From Streptomyces griseoaurantiacus (GTDB taxonomy: Bacteria > Actinomycetota > Actinomycetes > Streptomycetales > Streptomycetaceae), in contig BNBP01000009.1 of the NCBI GenBank assembly GCA_014656015.1, forward strand, positions 62,001-126,000: a stretch of 64,000 bases of DNA, given 5' to 3'. A model generated the notes under the pieces. It did not search any database. It had not been told where the DNA came from and was given only the letters and a program-made list of their open reading frames with translations. A program made the translations under genes and the position numbers. Of this stretch, positions 46,715 to 57,059 are shown in pieces. How positions within the stretch are numbered: the stretch's first letter is position 1; every line of letters begins with the position of its first letter.

Positions 46715-46942
46715 TCACTCGCCCTCGGCCACGCGGTCGATGGCGTCCTGGACCAGGTCCAGGTACTCGACCTCCTCGCAGCGCGGCTTGCTGCCGAGCC
46801 GGTACATCGTGAGGCAGTCGTCGAGGTCCTCCCCGACGTCCTCCTCGGGCAGGTCGTCCGCCAGCTCGCTGCAGACCCGGCCGGCGAGGTCGGAGGGCCG
46901 CGCGGGACGCCGGCGCACGAACCGGTGAAGTCGCAGACGCAC
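46715..46942 (-). CDS. 75-aa conserved-looking small protein upstream of coaA
   Basis: Basic N-terminus (RLRLHRFVRRRPARP) then an acidic helical part (ELADDLPEEDVGEDLDDCLT, YLDLVQDAIDRVAEGE). Three cysteines. No known domain. GTG 46942 has AGAGGGGGGA upstream; longer in-frame extension is unlikely. 46 bases before coaA on the same strand, so probably in the same transcript. Confidence 0.6.
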   Translation of the reverse strand: MRLRLHRFVRRRPARPSDLAGRVCSELADDLPEEDVGEDLDDCLTMYRLGSKPRCEEVEYLDLVQDAIDRVAEGE

Positions 46943-47187
46943 TGCCGTTCCCCCCTCTCCCGGGAGGTGGCGGGCTCCCGAATGGGCGACCGTATCCCTT
47001 CTGCCCGGAGAGGTCCATAGCGTGCACACGGAAGGAACACAGATCCGGGGATCGTGTAAAGCACGTGTCCTCCGGGGGTGTCCGGCGGTTCCGGGCCGCC
47101 TTCGGGTACCCGTTCCGGGCCGTTCGTTTCCGAAATCGGGCAAGATCGACGAGATGGGAGGCCCCCTCCCCGCATAGGCTGCCCTGC

Positions 47188-49035
<1,848 letters not shown>

Positions 49036-49064
49036 CCGCCCCGCGCACGCCATAGGGTGCCCGC

Positions 49065-49436
49065 ATGGCAATCATCGGGGTCGGGATCGACGTCGCCGAG
49101 ATCGAACGGTTCGCGGCGTCGCTGGAGCGCACGCCGGGCCTGCTGCGGCGGCTATTCACCGAGGAGGAACTGCTGCTGCCCAGCGGCGAGCGCCGGGGTC
49201 CCGCCTCGCTGGCCGCGCGGTTCGCGGCCAAGGAGGCCCTCGCCAAGGCGCTGGGCGCTCCCGCCGGGCTGCTGTGGACGGACGCCGAGGTGTACGCCGA
49301 GGACAGCGGCCGCCCCCGGCTGCGCGTCCGGGGCTCGGTCGCGGCCCGCGCCGAGCGGCTCGGGGTGCGGCGCTGGCACGTCTCGCTGAGCCATGACGCG
49401 GGGATCGCCTCGGCGGTCGTGATCGCCGAGGACTGA
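49065..49436 (+). CDS. acpS: Holo-[acyl-carrier-protein] synthase
   Basis: 123-residue 4'-phosphopantetheinyl transferase that activates acyl carrier protein with the arm of CoA. Magnesium ligands Asp9 ([12 protein letters not shown]) and Glu57 ([12 protein letters not shown]) are present. ATG 49065. Probably cotranscribed with glmS. Supplies primary-metabolism ACP, and in streptomycetes often polyketide carrier proteins too. Confidence 0.95.
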   Translation: MAIIGVGIDVAEIERFAASLERTPGLLRRLFTEEELLLPSGERRGPASLAARFAAKEALAKALGAPAGLLWTDAEVYAEDSGRPRLRVRGSVAARAERLGVRRWHVSLSHDAGIASAVVIAED

Positions 49437-49457
49437 CCGGGCCGGGCCCCCGGTCAG
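49433..49457. terminator. Bidirectional terminator between acpS and PP2C gene
   Basis: CTGACCGGG (49433-49441) and CCCGGTCAG (49449-49457), loop of 7. The arms contain the stop codons of both convergent genes. Confidence 0.75.
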
Positions 49458-51310
49458 GCGCCCGGCTCCACCCGCCGGAACGCCAGCACCGTCGCGTCGT
49501 CCTCCGCGTCCGGCGCCATGAGGGCGTCGACGAGGCCGCGCGCGAAGGCGTCGAGGGCCGCGCCGCCCGGCGGGATGCCGGCTCCGGTGCCGCCGCGCAC
49601 CGCCCGCAGCAGACGGCAGGCGTCCCGGTCCAGGTCGGAGCCGCGGCGCTCGATCAGGCCGTCCGAGTACAGCAGCACCACGTCACCGGGGCGCAGCGGC
49701 GTCTCGGCGGCCGTGTAGGGCGTGCCGGGCAGCACGCCCAGCGGCAGTCCCGGGCCCTCCGGCGGGGGGTCGAGGAAGCGGACCCCGCCCCGGCGCACCA
49801 GGAGCGGCGGCGGATGGCCCGCGCAGGTCCAGCGCAGCAGCCCCCGGTCGGAGCAGTAGTGGGCGATGACCGAGGTGGCCGTCGACTCCTCGCCGTCGTC
49901 GCAGGCCAGCAGGTTCAGCCAGCCGGTCAGCCGTTCCACGCTCTCCCCGGTGAAGGCCAGCCCCGCGAGCGCGTACCGCAGCTTGGCCATCAGGGTGACG
50001 GCGTCGGGCCCGTGCCCCCGCGCGTCCCCGAGCGCGACCAGCACCCGGCCGGTCGGCAGGACGCGGGTCTTGTACCAGTCGCCGCCCACCCGGGCCGCGT
50101 GCCCCGCGGGGCGGTACACGACCGCCGCCTCCAGGCCGTGCCGGGCGAGTTCCGGCGGGAAGCCGGGAAGCACCGCCTCCCGCAGCCGTTCGGCCACTTC
50201 GGCGACCGCCTCCGCCCGCTCGCGCTGCGCCCGCGCCTCGCGCAGGGCCCGCTCGGCGGACTCGCGGGCGCGCACGTCGGCGGTCACGTCGCGGCAGACC
50301 GCGCGCACGGTCCGAACCGGCGCGCTCCCGGCGCGCACCGGTTCGGCGAGGAAGCGGAGCACGCGCGCGTTGTGCGCGTCCGGCCCGAGGCGCAGTTCGA
50401 GGTCGATGTGGTCCCGTTCGCCCAGCAGCGCGTCGTGCAGCGCCCGGTACAGCTGCTCCCGGGGCTCCGGCAGCACCATGCGGCCGAGTCCGGGCAGGTC
50501 CGGCAGCGGCGCCGGGGCGGGCAGCCCCAGCAACGCGCGCAGCCCGGCCTCCTCGACGGTCCCCCGGGCAAGGTCCCACTCCGCCCAGGCGACCCGCGCG
50601 AGCTGCTGCGCCGCCCGGGCCATCCGCGCCCGGGCCGGCTCCCCGCGCTCCCAGGTGAGGAGCAGCAGCTCCCCGGCGGGGGCCACGTGGACCTCGACGC
50701 GGGAGCGCACCGCTCGGCCGTCCGGGGCGTGGTGCGGCCACTCGGCGGGCTCGGGGCCCTGCGGCCGTCCCGTCCGGCGTGCCGCGTCGAGCAGACGTGG
50801 CACGGGCGTGGCCGCGAGGGCGGGGAACCACTCGAACAGCGGGACGGCCTCGCCCCACGAGCCCTCCGCGGGCGCGGCGGAGGCGGCCGCCGTGGGCGGC
50901 GGCGGTGCCGGCCGGGAGGAGCGCGAGGACGCCGAGGCGGCGACCAGGGGGAAGCGCCGTCCGGCGTCCTCCCACGCGGCCGTGTTGTGCGCCAGACAGT
51001 GGTACTCCGCCCCCGCACCCCGTGCGTCCGGCAGCGCGCGCACCACCACGGCGGCGAGCGGCACGGCCTTCAGCAGCTCCCGGGCCGAGAGGGCGGACGC
51101 GGACGGCTCGGGGGCCGTACGCGGCCGCCGGGACGGCTTCCCCGGAGGGGCCTTCGGAGGCGGTGCGGGGGCCTCGGAGCCCGCCTCGGCGTACCGCTCG
51201 ATCCGGAAGCGCTGCTCGGCCAGCAGCAACTCCAGGGCCTGGAGCCACCGCTCGCCGTCGTCGTCGCCGCCGTCGCCGCCGTCATTGTCGGTATCGCCCT
51301 CGACGGTCAT
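49454..51310 (-). CDS. PP2C-type (SpoIIE/RsbU) protein phosphatase with PAS-like region
   Basis: 618-residue phosphatase of the SpoIIE family, expected to act on anti-sigma-factor antagonists or related switches. The C-terminal domain starts near residue 400 with ARVGGDWYKTRVLPTGRVLV and has the metal motifs LGDARGHGPDA, LLYSDGLIERRGSDL and DDATVLAFRRV. Residues about 200-370 resemble PAS domains. The N-terminus is Asp/Gly-rich (DTDNDGGDGGDDDGE) and then Pro/Ala-rich. ATG 51310 with GGAGGAGCGGGCGG upstream is preferred over a start at 51424. No transmembrane helix. Confidence 0.85.
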   Translation of the reverse strand: MTVEGDTDNDGGDGGDDDGERWLQALELLLAEQRFRIERYAEAGSEAPAPPPKAPPGKPSRRPRTAPEPSASALSARELLKAVPLAAVVVRALPDARGAGAEYHCLAHNTAAWEDAGRRFPLVAASASSRSSRPAPPPPTAAASAAPAEGSWGEAVPLFEWFPALAATPVPRLLDAARRTGRPQGPEPAEWPHHAPDGRAVRSRVEVHVAPAGELLLLTWERGEPARARMARAAQQLARVAWAEWDLARGTVEEAGLRALLGLPAPAPLPDLPGLGRMVLPEPREQLYRALHDALLGERDHIDLELRLGPDAHNARVLRFLAEPVRAGSAPVRTVRAVCRDVTADVRARESAERALREARAQRERAEAVAEVAERLREAVLPGFPPELARHGLEAAVVYRPAGHAARVGGDWYKTRVLPTGRVLVALGDARGHGPDAVTLMAKLRYALAGLAFTGESVERLTGWLNLLACDDGEESTATSVIAHYCSDRGLLRWTCAGHPPPLLVRRGGVRFLDPPPEGPGLPLGVLPGTPYTAAETPLRPGDVVLLYSDGLIERRGSDLDRDACRLLRAVRGGTGAGIPPGGAALDAFARGLVDALMAPDAEDDATVLAFRRVEPGA

Positions 51311-51441
51311 CCGCCCGCTCCTCCCCTCACCCTTCTCCGCGCCGCCCGACCCTCCCTTCGATGCTCCGCGACCCGCGGGCGACGGGCCAGTCGGAGCGCA
51401 CCCCGCGTGATGCCGGGCGCACACGGGGCAGACTCGGTGCC

Positions 51442-52914
51442 ATGCGAACCGCGTACAGCGTCGACACCGTCAGGACCGCCGAGCGCGCGCTCATGGAGCG
51501 GCTCCCGGACGGCACCCTCATGCAACGCGCCGCCGCCGGACTCGCGACGGCCTGCGCCCAGCTCCTCGGCCGGGTGTACGGCGCCCGCGTCGTCCTCCTC
51601 GTCGGCAGCGGCGACAACGGCGGCGACGCCCTGTACGCCGGCGCCCGGCTCGCCGCGCGCGGGGCCGGGGTCACCGCCGTCCTGCTGTCCCCCGAGCGCG
51701 TCCACCCCGGTGGCCTCGCCGCCCTGCGCCGGGCCGGCGGCACCACGGCGGCCCCGGAGGACGCCGGGCCGCCGCTGCGCCGGGCCCGCCTCGTCGTCGA
51801 CGGCATCGTCGGCATCGGCGGCCGGGGCGGCCTGCGGCCGAAGGCGGCCCGGCTCGCGGAACTCGTGGCCGAGGGGGACGCGGCCGTCGTCGCCGTGGAC
51901 CTGCCGAGCGGCGTCGAGGCCGACACGGGGGAGGTGCGCGGGCCCGCGATCCGCGCCGACCTCACGGTCACCTTCGGCACCCACAAACCGGCGCACCTGA
52001 TCGACCCCGCGCGGGAGTACGCCGGATCCGTGCGCCTCGTCGACATCGGGCTCGGCCCGGAGCTGCCACGGACGCCCGTGCTGGAGTCCCCGCAGCACGC
52101 CGAGATCGCGGCGCTCCTGCCCGTGCCGGGCGCGGAGAGCGACAAGTACCGGCGGGGCGTCGTCGGCATCGCCGCCGGGTCCGCGCGCTACCCCGGGGCG
52201 GCCGTGCTGGCGGTGGCCGGGGCGCTGCGCGGCGGCGCCGGGGCGGTCCGGTACGTGGGGGCGGCGGGGGAGGCGGTCCTCGCCCGCTTCCCGGAGACGC
52301 TGGTCTCCGACCGGGGGCCCGCGAAGGCGGGGCGCGTGCAGGCCTGGGTGGTCGGGCCGGGCGCGGGGGAGGACGCGGGCCCGGTGGCGGAGGTCCTCGC
52401 GGCCGAGGTCCCCGTGCTGCTCGACGCCGACGGGCTGCGCCTGGCCGAGCGGGACGCGGTCCGCGCGCGCACCGCGCCCACCCTCCTGACCCCGCACGCC
52501 GGTGAGGCCGCCGCCCTGCTGGGCGTCTCCCGGGAGGAGGTCGAGGGCGCCCGGCTGACGGCGGTGCGCGAACTGGCGGCCCGGTACCGGGCGACGGTGC
52601 TGCTCAAGGGGTCGACGACGCTGGTCGCGGGGGAGCCGGGGGAGCCGGGGGAGCCGGGGGAGCCGGGGGAGCCGGAGGCGCCGGTGCGGGTGAACGCGAC
52701 GGGGACGCCCTGGCTCGCCACCGCGGGCAGCGGCGACGTCCTGTCCGGCCTCGCGGGCAGTCTGCTCGCGGCCGGCCTCTCCGCGCGCGACGCGGGCAGC
52801 ACCGCCGCCCACCTGCACGGCCTCGCCGGCCGGCTCGCCGCGCGGGGCGCCCCGGTCGGCGCCCACGACGTGGCCGAGGCGATTCCGCGGGCGTGGCGCT
52901 CGGTGGGGGAGTGA
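51442..52914 (+). CDS. Bifunctional NAD(P)H-hydrate epimerase/dehydratase
   Basis: 490-residue metabolite-repair enzyme fusing NnrE and NnrD. The epimerase half has LVGSGDNGGDALYAGARLAA, DGIVGIGGRGG and AVDLPSGVEADTG. The ADP-dependent dehydratase half starts near residue 235 (YRRGVVGIAAGS) and has LTPHAGEAAALL, TVLLKGSTTL and the catalytic ATAGSGDVLSGLAGSL. A (GEP)5 insertion encoded by a 9-bp tandem repeat sits between strand TTLVA and the following region. ATG 51442. Next to alr, as in many actinobacteria. Confidence 0.93.
   Translation: MRTAYSVDTVRTAERALMERLPDGTLMQRAAAGLATACAQLLGRVYGARVVLLVGSGDNGGDALYAGARLAARGAGVTAVLLSPERVHPGGLAALRRAGGTTAAPEDAGPPLRRARLVVDGIVGIGGRGGLRPKAARLAELVAEGDAAVVAVDLPSGVEADTGEVRGPAIRADLTVTFGTHKPAHLIDPAREYAGSVRLVDIGLGPELPRTPVLESPQHAEIAALLPVPGAESDKYRRGVVGIAAGSARYPGAAVLAVAGALRGGAGAVRYVGAAGEAVLARFPETLVSDRGPAKAGRVQAWVVGPGAGEDAGPVAEVLAAEVPVLLDADGLRLAERDAVRARTAPTLLTPHAGEAAALLGVSREEVEGARLTAVRELAARYRATVLLKGSTTLVAGEPGEPGEPGEPGEPEAPVRVNATGTPWLATAGSGDVLSGLAGSLLAAGLSARDAGSTAAHLHGLAGRLAARGAPVGAHDVAEAIPRAWRSVGE
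52630..52674 (+). repeat. Five 9-bp tandem repeats inside the NAD(P)HX dehydratase
   Basis: GGGGAGCCG repeated five times without change, coding Gly-Glu-Pro. The runs of G at 9-base spacing could form a G-quadruplex on the coding strand and make the array prone to copy-number change. Confidence 0.9.
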
Positions 52915-53020
52915 AACGGGGGCGCGCGGTTGGGCTCGCGCTCCCGGGGGCGGTGGCGCGGGCCCCGCCCGCCCCGCCGCAATCCACCCACCCCATCCGC
53001 TTTGAGACACTGACCCCACG

Positions 53021-54184
53021 ATGAAGACCAGTGAAGCCGCCCCCCTCCGGGCCCGCGCGGAGATCGACCTCGCGGCGCTCCGCGCCAACGTCCGTGCCCT
53101 GCGCGCCCACGCCCCCGGCGCCCAGCTCATGGCGGTCGTGAAGGCCGACGCCTACGGCCACGGCGCCCTCCCCTGCGCCCGCGCCGCCCTCGCCGCCGGC
53201 GCCCGCTGGCTCGGCACCGCGACCCCCGAGGAGGCGCTCGCCCTGCGTGCCGCGGGCATCCCGGGCCGCATCATGTGCTGGCTGTGGACCCCGGGCGGGC
53301 CCTGGCGGGAGGCCGTCGAGGCCGATCTCGACCTGGGCGTCAGCGGCCTGTGGGCGCTGCGCGAGGTCACCGCCGCCGCCCGCGCCGCGGGTGTTCCCGC
53401 CCGCGTCCAGCTCAAGGCCGACACCGGCCTCGGCCGCAACGGCTGCTCGCCCGCCGACTGGCCGGAACTGGTCGCCGAGGCGCTGCGCGCGGAGGCGGCC
53501 GGCCTGCTCCGGATCACCGGACTGTGGTCGCACCTCGCCTGCGCCGACGAACCGGGGCACCCCTCCGTCGTCCCCCAGCTCGCCCGCTTCCGCGAGATGG
53601 TCGGCTACGCCGAGGAGCGGGGGGTGCGCCCCGAGGTGCGGCACATCGCCAATTCGCCGGCCGCGCTGACCCTCCCCGACAGCCACTTCGACCTGGTCCG
53701 CACCGGCATCGCGATGTACGGCCTCTCGCCCAGCCCCGAGCTGGGCGCCCCGGCCGACTTCGGGCTGCGCCCGGTGATGACGCTGGCCGCCTCCCTCGCC
53801 CTGGTCAAGCACGTCCCCGGCGGCCACGGCGTCAGCTACGGCCACCACTACGTCACCCCGGGCGACACCACTCTCGGCCTGGTCCCCCTCGGCTACGCGG
53901 ACGGCATCCCGCGCCATGCCTCCGGCGCGGGCCCCGTCCTCGTCGGCGGCAAGTGGCGCACGGTCGCCGGACGCGTGGCCATGGACCAGTTCGTGGTGGA
54001 CCTCGGCGGCGACGAGCCCCCGGTCGGCTCCGAGGCGGTGCTGTTCGGGCCGGGCGACCGGGGCGAGCCCACCGCCGAGGACTGGGCGCAGGCGGCCGGG
54101 ACCATCGCGTACGAAATCGTGACCCGGATCGGAACCCGAGTGCCCCGCGTCCATGTGAATGTGAATGCCGAACGGGAAGCGTGA
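53021..54184 (+). CDS. alr: Alanine racemase
   Basis: 387-residue PLP enzyme making D-alanine for peptidoglycan. PLP lysine Lys41 in AVVKADAYGHG; catalytic tyrosine region HGVSYGHHYVTPGDTTLGLV; C-terminal GRVAMDQFVVDLGG. ATG 53021. Its position between the NnrE/D gene and tsaE matches the conserved actinobacterial order alr - hydrolase - tsaE. Confidence 0.95.
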   Translation: MKTSEAAPLRARAEIDLAALRANVRALRAHAPGAQLMAVVKADAYGHGALPCARAALAAGARWLGTATPEEALALRAAGIPGRIMCWLWTPGGPWREAVEADLDLGVSGLWALREVTAAARAAGVPARVQLKADTGLGRNGCSPADWPELVAEALRAEAAGLLRITGLWSHLACADEPGHPSVVPQLARFREMVGYAEERGVRPEVRHIANSPAALTLPDSHFDLVRTGIAMYGLSPSPELGAPADFGLRPVMTLAASLALVKHVPGGHGVSYGHHYVTPGDTTLGLVPLGYADGIPRHASGAGPVLVGGKWRTVAGRVAMDQFVVDLGGDEPPVGSEAVLFGPGDRGEPTAEDWAQAAGTIAYEIVTRIGTRVPRVHVNVNAEREA

Positions 54185-54205
54185 CTCCGACCGGGTGACA
54201 CGCAC

Positions 54206-54240
54206 GACCGGGCGGGACCGAGCCGGACCGGGCGGGACCG
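54206..54240 (+). repeat. 20-bp direct repeat after alr
   Basis: GACCGGGCGGGACCG at 54206-54220 and again at 54226-54240. Local low-complexity G/C duplication; function unknown. Confidence 0.7.
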
Positions 54241-54336
54241 GGTGACTCGACGAGGTGAGGGGCGGGGTCGCGCGCCGGAGCGCGCGCGGGGTCGTGCGCG
54301 GGACGGCGGACGGCTCCGGACGAGGAGGAACGGGAC

Positions 54337-55581
54337 GTGAGCGAGAGCAGCGCGGACGCCGTGGCGGCCGTGGCGGAGGCGGCCGCCGGCACCCCCGCCG
54401 GGGCCGGCAACTGGCGGATGGCCGGACTCGCCGGCGCGGCCGTCGGCGTGATCGCCGCGGGTGCCGCCGCCGGCGTCGCCATCGAGCGGCTCACCGTCGG
54501 CCGCGGCATGCGCCGCAAGGCCCGCCTCGCCCTCGACTCCACCGGCCCCTACGGCACCCTGCGCGGCACCCCCGGCACGGCGTTCGCCGAGGACGGCACC
54601 GAGCTGTACTACGAGGTGGACGAGCCGGCTCCGGAGGGCGGCCCGGTCCCGCGCCGCCGCCGGCTGTTCGGCCGCCGTACGCCCGCCCCGGTCACCGTCG
54701 TCTTCAGCCACGGCTACTGCCTCAACCAGGACTCCTGGCACTTCCAGCGGGCCGCCCTGCGCGGGGTCGTGCGCACCGTCCACTGGGACCAGCGCAGCCA
54801 CGGCCGCTCCGGGCGCGGGGTCGGCCAGCGGGACGGACGGGTGCCGCTCACCATCGAGCAGCTCGGCCGGGACCTGAAGGCGGTGATCGACGCGGCGGCG
54901 CCCGAGGGCCCGCTGGTGCTCGTCGGGCACTCCATGGGCGGCATGACCGTGATGGCGCTGGCCGAGCAGTACCCGGAGCTGGTCCGGGAGCGGGTCGCCG
55001 GGGTCGCGCTGGTCGGCACGTCCTCCGGGGGGCTCGGCGAGGTCAACTTCGGGCTGCCGGTCGCGGGCGTCAACGCGGTGCGGCGGATACTTCCCGGGGT
55101 GCTGAAGGCGCTGGGGCAGCGCGCCGAGCTGGTCGAACGCGGGCGGCGGGCGACGGCCGACCTCTTCACCGGCATCATCAAGCGGTACTCCTTCGCCACC
55201 CGGGACATCGACCCCTCGGTCGCCCGCTTCGCCGAGCGCATGATCGAGAACACGCCGATCGACGTCGTCGCCGAGTTCTATCCGGCGTTCACCGAGCACG
55301 ACAAGACCGAGGCGCTCGCGCACCTGACGGGGCTGCCGGTGCTGGTGCTGGCCGGCGTCGACGACCTCGTCACGCCGAGCGAGCACAGCGAGGCCATCGC
55401 CCGGCTGCTCCCCGAGGCCGAACTGGTGCTCGTGCCGGACGCCGGGCACCTGGTGATGCTGGAGCATCCGGAGCTCGTCACCGACCGCCTGGCCGACCTC
55501 CTCGTGCGCGCGGGAGCCGTCCCCGCAGGGGCTACCGTGGGGCCTTATGGAAGCACCAGCAGCAGCGCACGACGCGGGTGA
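54337..55581 (+). CDS. Membrane-anchored alpha/beta hydrolase
   Basis: 414-residue serine hydrolase. An N-terminal transmembrane segment (MAGLAGAAVGVIAAGAAAGV, about residues 28-47) is followed by the fold: oxyanion FSHGYCLNQDSWHFQ, nucleophile elbow VGHSMGGMTV, Asp in VLAGVDDLVTPSEHSEA and His in PDAGHLVMLEHPE. Substrate unknown. GTG 54337 follows GAGGAGGAAC. Its 3' end overlaps tsaE by 35 bases, so it is part of the same operon, as in many actinobacteria. Confidence 0.88.
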   Translation: MSESSADAVAAVAEAAAGTPAGAGNWRMAGLAGAAVGVIAAGAAAGVAIERLTVGRGMRRKARLALDSTGPYGTLRGTPGTAFAEDGTELYYEVDEPAPEGGPVPRRRRLFGRRTPAPVTVVFSHGYCLNQDSWHFQRAALRGVVRTVHWDQRSHGRSGRGVGQRDGRVPLTIEQLGRDLKAVIDAAAPEGPLVLVGHSMGGMTVMALAEQYPELVRERVAGVALVGTSSGGLGEVNFGLPVAGVNAVRRILPGVLKALGQRAELVERGRRATADLFTGIIKRYSFATRDIDPSVARFAERMIENTPIDVVAEFYPAFTEHDKTEALAHLTGLPVLVLAGVDDLVTPSEHSEAIARLLPEAELVLVPDAGHLVMLEHPELVTDRLADLLVRAGAVPAGATVGPYGSTSSSARRG

Positions 55582-56104
55582 GCCCACGCCGGACACCGGT
55601 GCCGCCCCGGACTCCGGCGGCGTCACCGCGGAGCTCACCGTCACCTCCCCCGAACAGATGCGGGAACTCGGCCGCAGGCTCGCGAAACTGGTGCGCGCCG
55701 GCGACCTCGTCCTGCTCAGCGGCGAACTCGGGGCCGGCAAGACCACGCTGACCCGGGGGCTCGGCGAGGGCCTCGGGGTGCGCGGGGCGGTCACCTCGCC
55801 CACGTTCGTCATCGCCCGCGTGCACCCCTCGCTGACGGCCGGGCCGCCGCTGGTCCACGTCGACGCCTACCGCCTGGGCGGCGGCCTCGACGAGATGGAG
55901 GACCTCGACCTGGACGTCTCGCTGCCCGAGTCGGTGGTGGTGGTCGAGTGGGGCGAGGGCAAGGTCGAGGAACTCACGGACACGCGGCTGCACGTGAGCA
56001 TCCACCGGGCGGTGGGGGACACCGACGACGAGGTGCGACGGGTCTCGCTCGCGGGCCTGGGGGAGCGGTGGGCGAGGGCCGACCTCGGGGCGCTGTCCGC
56101 CTGA
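55547..56104 (+). CDS. tsaE: tRNA t6A biosynthesis ATPase TsaE
   Basis: 185-residue P-loop ATPase of the tRNA threonylcarbamoyladenosine complex. Walker A SGELGAGKTTLTRGL (about residues 59-73), SPTFVIARVH, VDAYRLGG and Walker-like VVVVEWGEG. About 30 N-terminal residues are extra. ATG 55547 lies inside the hydrolase gene. It works with TsaB and TsaD, encoded at 57060-59468. Confidence 0.93.
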   Translation: MEAPAAAHDAGEPTPDTGAAPDSGGVTAELTVTSPEQMRELGRRLAKLVRAGDLVLLSGELGAGKTTLTRGLGEGLGVRGAVTSPTFVIARVHPSLTAGPPLVHVDAYRLGGGLDEMEDLDLDVSLPESVVVVEWGEGKVEELTDTRLHVSIHRAVGDTDDEVRRVSLAGLGERWARADLGALSA

Positions 56105-56126
56105 CATTGCGCCGGACGGGCCGGGC

Positions 56127-56146
56127 TGGTTAGGTATACCTAACCA
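56127..56146. promoter_or_regulatory. Perfect 20-bp palindrome
   Basis: Core GGTTAGGTATACCTAACC (56128-56145), with one more matching base on each side. It stands out as AT-richer than its surroundings and lies 31 bases before the next ORF. Probable operator; the regulator is unknown. Confidence 0.65.
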
Positions 56147-56177
56147 AGTCCGGCGCCGAGGTGTTCAGGAGGCGTCC

Positions 56178-56378
56178 ATGCGACGGTCCGACCACGAGGA
56201 ACCGCCCACGCCGCCGGGCGAGGGCGCCGACCTCTCCATGCGGGACCTGCTGGCCGCCTGCGCCGCGGCCCGCGCGATCTCCTCGCCCCCGCCGCGGGGG
56301 CCGAGCCCCTCCCGTGAGGGCCGTGAGGGCGGCGGAAGGGGCGACAGCGCCCCTGTGGACCCCGCGCGCTCCTACTGA
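56178..56378 (+). CDS. 66-aa protein of unknown function
   Basis: Small protein MRRSDHEEPPTPPGEGADLS, then a short helix MRDLLAACAAARAI and a Pro/Gly/Arg-rich tail. No recognised domain. CAGGAGG precedes the ATG at good spacing, and a perfect palindrome lies upstream, which supports expression. Its end overlaps the convergent gene's end by 7 bases. Confidence 0.5.
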   Translation: MRRSDHEEPPTPPGEGADLSMRDLLAACAAARAISSPPPRGPSPSREGREGGGRGDSAPVDPARSY

Positions 56379-56935
56379 ACGACCACCACGGGACGTCCCA
56401 CTCCCGCGAACTCCCACATCGCCTCGCCGTCGGCCCGCGCCTCCCGGATGCCGCCCAGCTTCTTGGAGGCGTCCGGCACCGGCGTGGACCCGTCCACCGC
56501 CGCGCTGAACCCCACCGGCACCCCGCCCGCCGTCGTGAACAGCACCACGTGCTCGATCGGCACGCCGTCGGAGCCCGTCACCGCCGCCGTCCGCGAGGTG
56601 ACCGTGTACTTCCCCGGGGCCGGGTCCACCGTCCCCGGCATCACCTCGAACGTGCGGCGCACCTTCCCGCCCGCGCCGACCAGCCACACCCGGTCGTTCC
56701 CCAGCGCGTACACGACCCGCTCGCCCGCGCCCGAGCCCTCCGGCACCGCCGCGGCCCGCTTCTTCTTCGCGCCGGGGGTCTTCTGCGCCCCGGCCGCCGG
56801 CGAGGGCTTCGCCTTCGTCCCCGGCTTGCCCAGCGTGTCCGGCGCGCTCGCCGACGCCTGGTAGGCGAGGAATCCGACCGCGGCGACGGCCGCCACGGTG
56901 AGCCCGGCCACGAATCCCGAGCTGCTCCTAGCCAC
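56372..56935 (-). CDS. Anchored extracytoplasmic protein of unknown function
   Basis: 187-residue protein with an N-terminal hydrophobic anchor (SGFVAGLTVAAVAAVGFLAY, about residues 6-25), a basic Ala/Pro/Lys linker (KAKPSPAAGAQKTPGAKKKR) and a beta-rich outer domain (RVVYALGNDRVWLVGAGGKV, PGKYTVTSRTAAVTGSDG, EHVVLFTTAGGVPVGFSAAV). The outer domain resembles hypothetical actinobacterial secreted proteins. GTG 56935 follows GGTGGAGAC; upstream in-frame residues are not credible. Divergent from tsaB. Confidence 0.7.
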   Translation of the reverse strand: MARSSSGFVAGLTVAAVAAVGFLAYQASASAPDTLGKPGTKAKPSPAAGAQKTPGAKKKRAAAVPEGSGAGERVVYALGNDRVWLVGAGGKVRRTFEVMPGTVDPAPGKYTVTSRTAAVTGSDGVPIEHVVLFTTAGGVPVGFSAAVDGSTPVPDASKKLGGIREARADGEAMWEFAGVGRPVVVVQ

Positions 56936-57059
56936 CTGTCTCCACCTCTCCGGTAGTACGACTTTCCACCGGCCGTACCTGCTCGCTGTGACGGTAGCAG
57001 CAGCCGTGTACCGCACCGGCTCGCCGGTGCGGCGGGCTCCGGCGCCGTAGGCTGTTCGC

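Noticed and set aside
47036..47187. glmS ribozyme before glmS
   Set aside because: No ribozyme core is recognisable in the short leader; the ribozyme is a Firmicutes feature.
52630..52674. CRISPR-like array
   Set aside because: It is an in-frame 9-bp coding repeat with no spacers; no other array in the window.
56127..56146. Iron box (DtxR/IdeR/DmdR site)
   Set aside because: Half-sites look similar, but the spacing and centre do not fit the 19-bp consensus; kept as an unknown operator.
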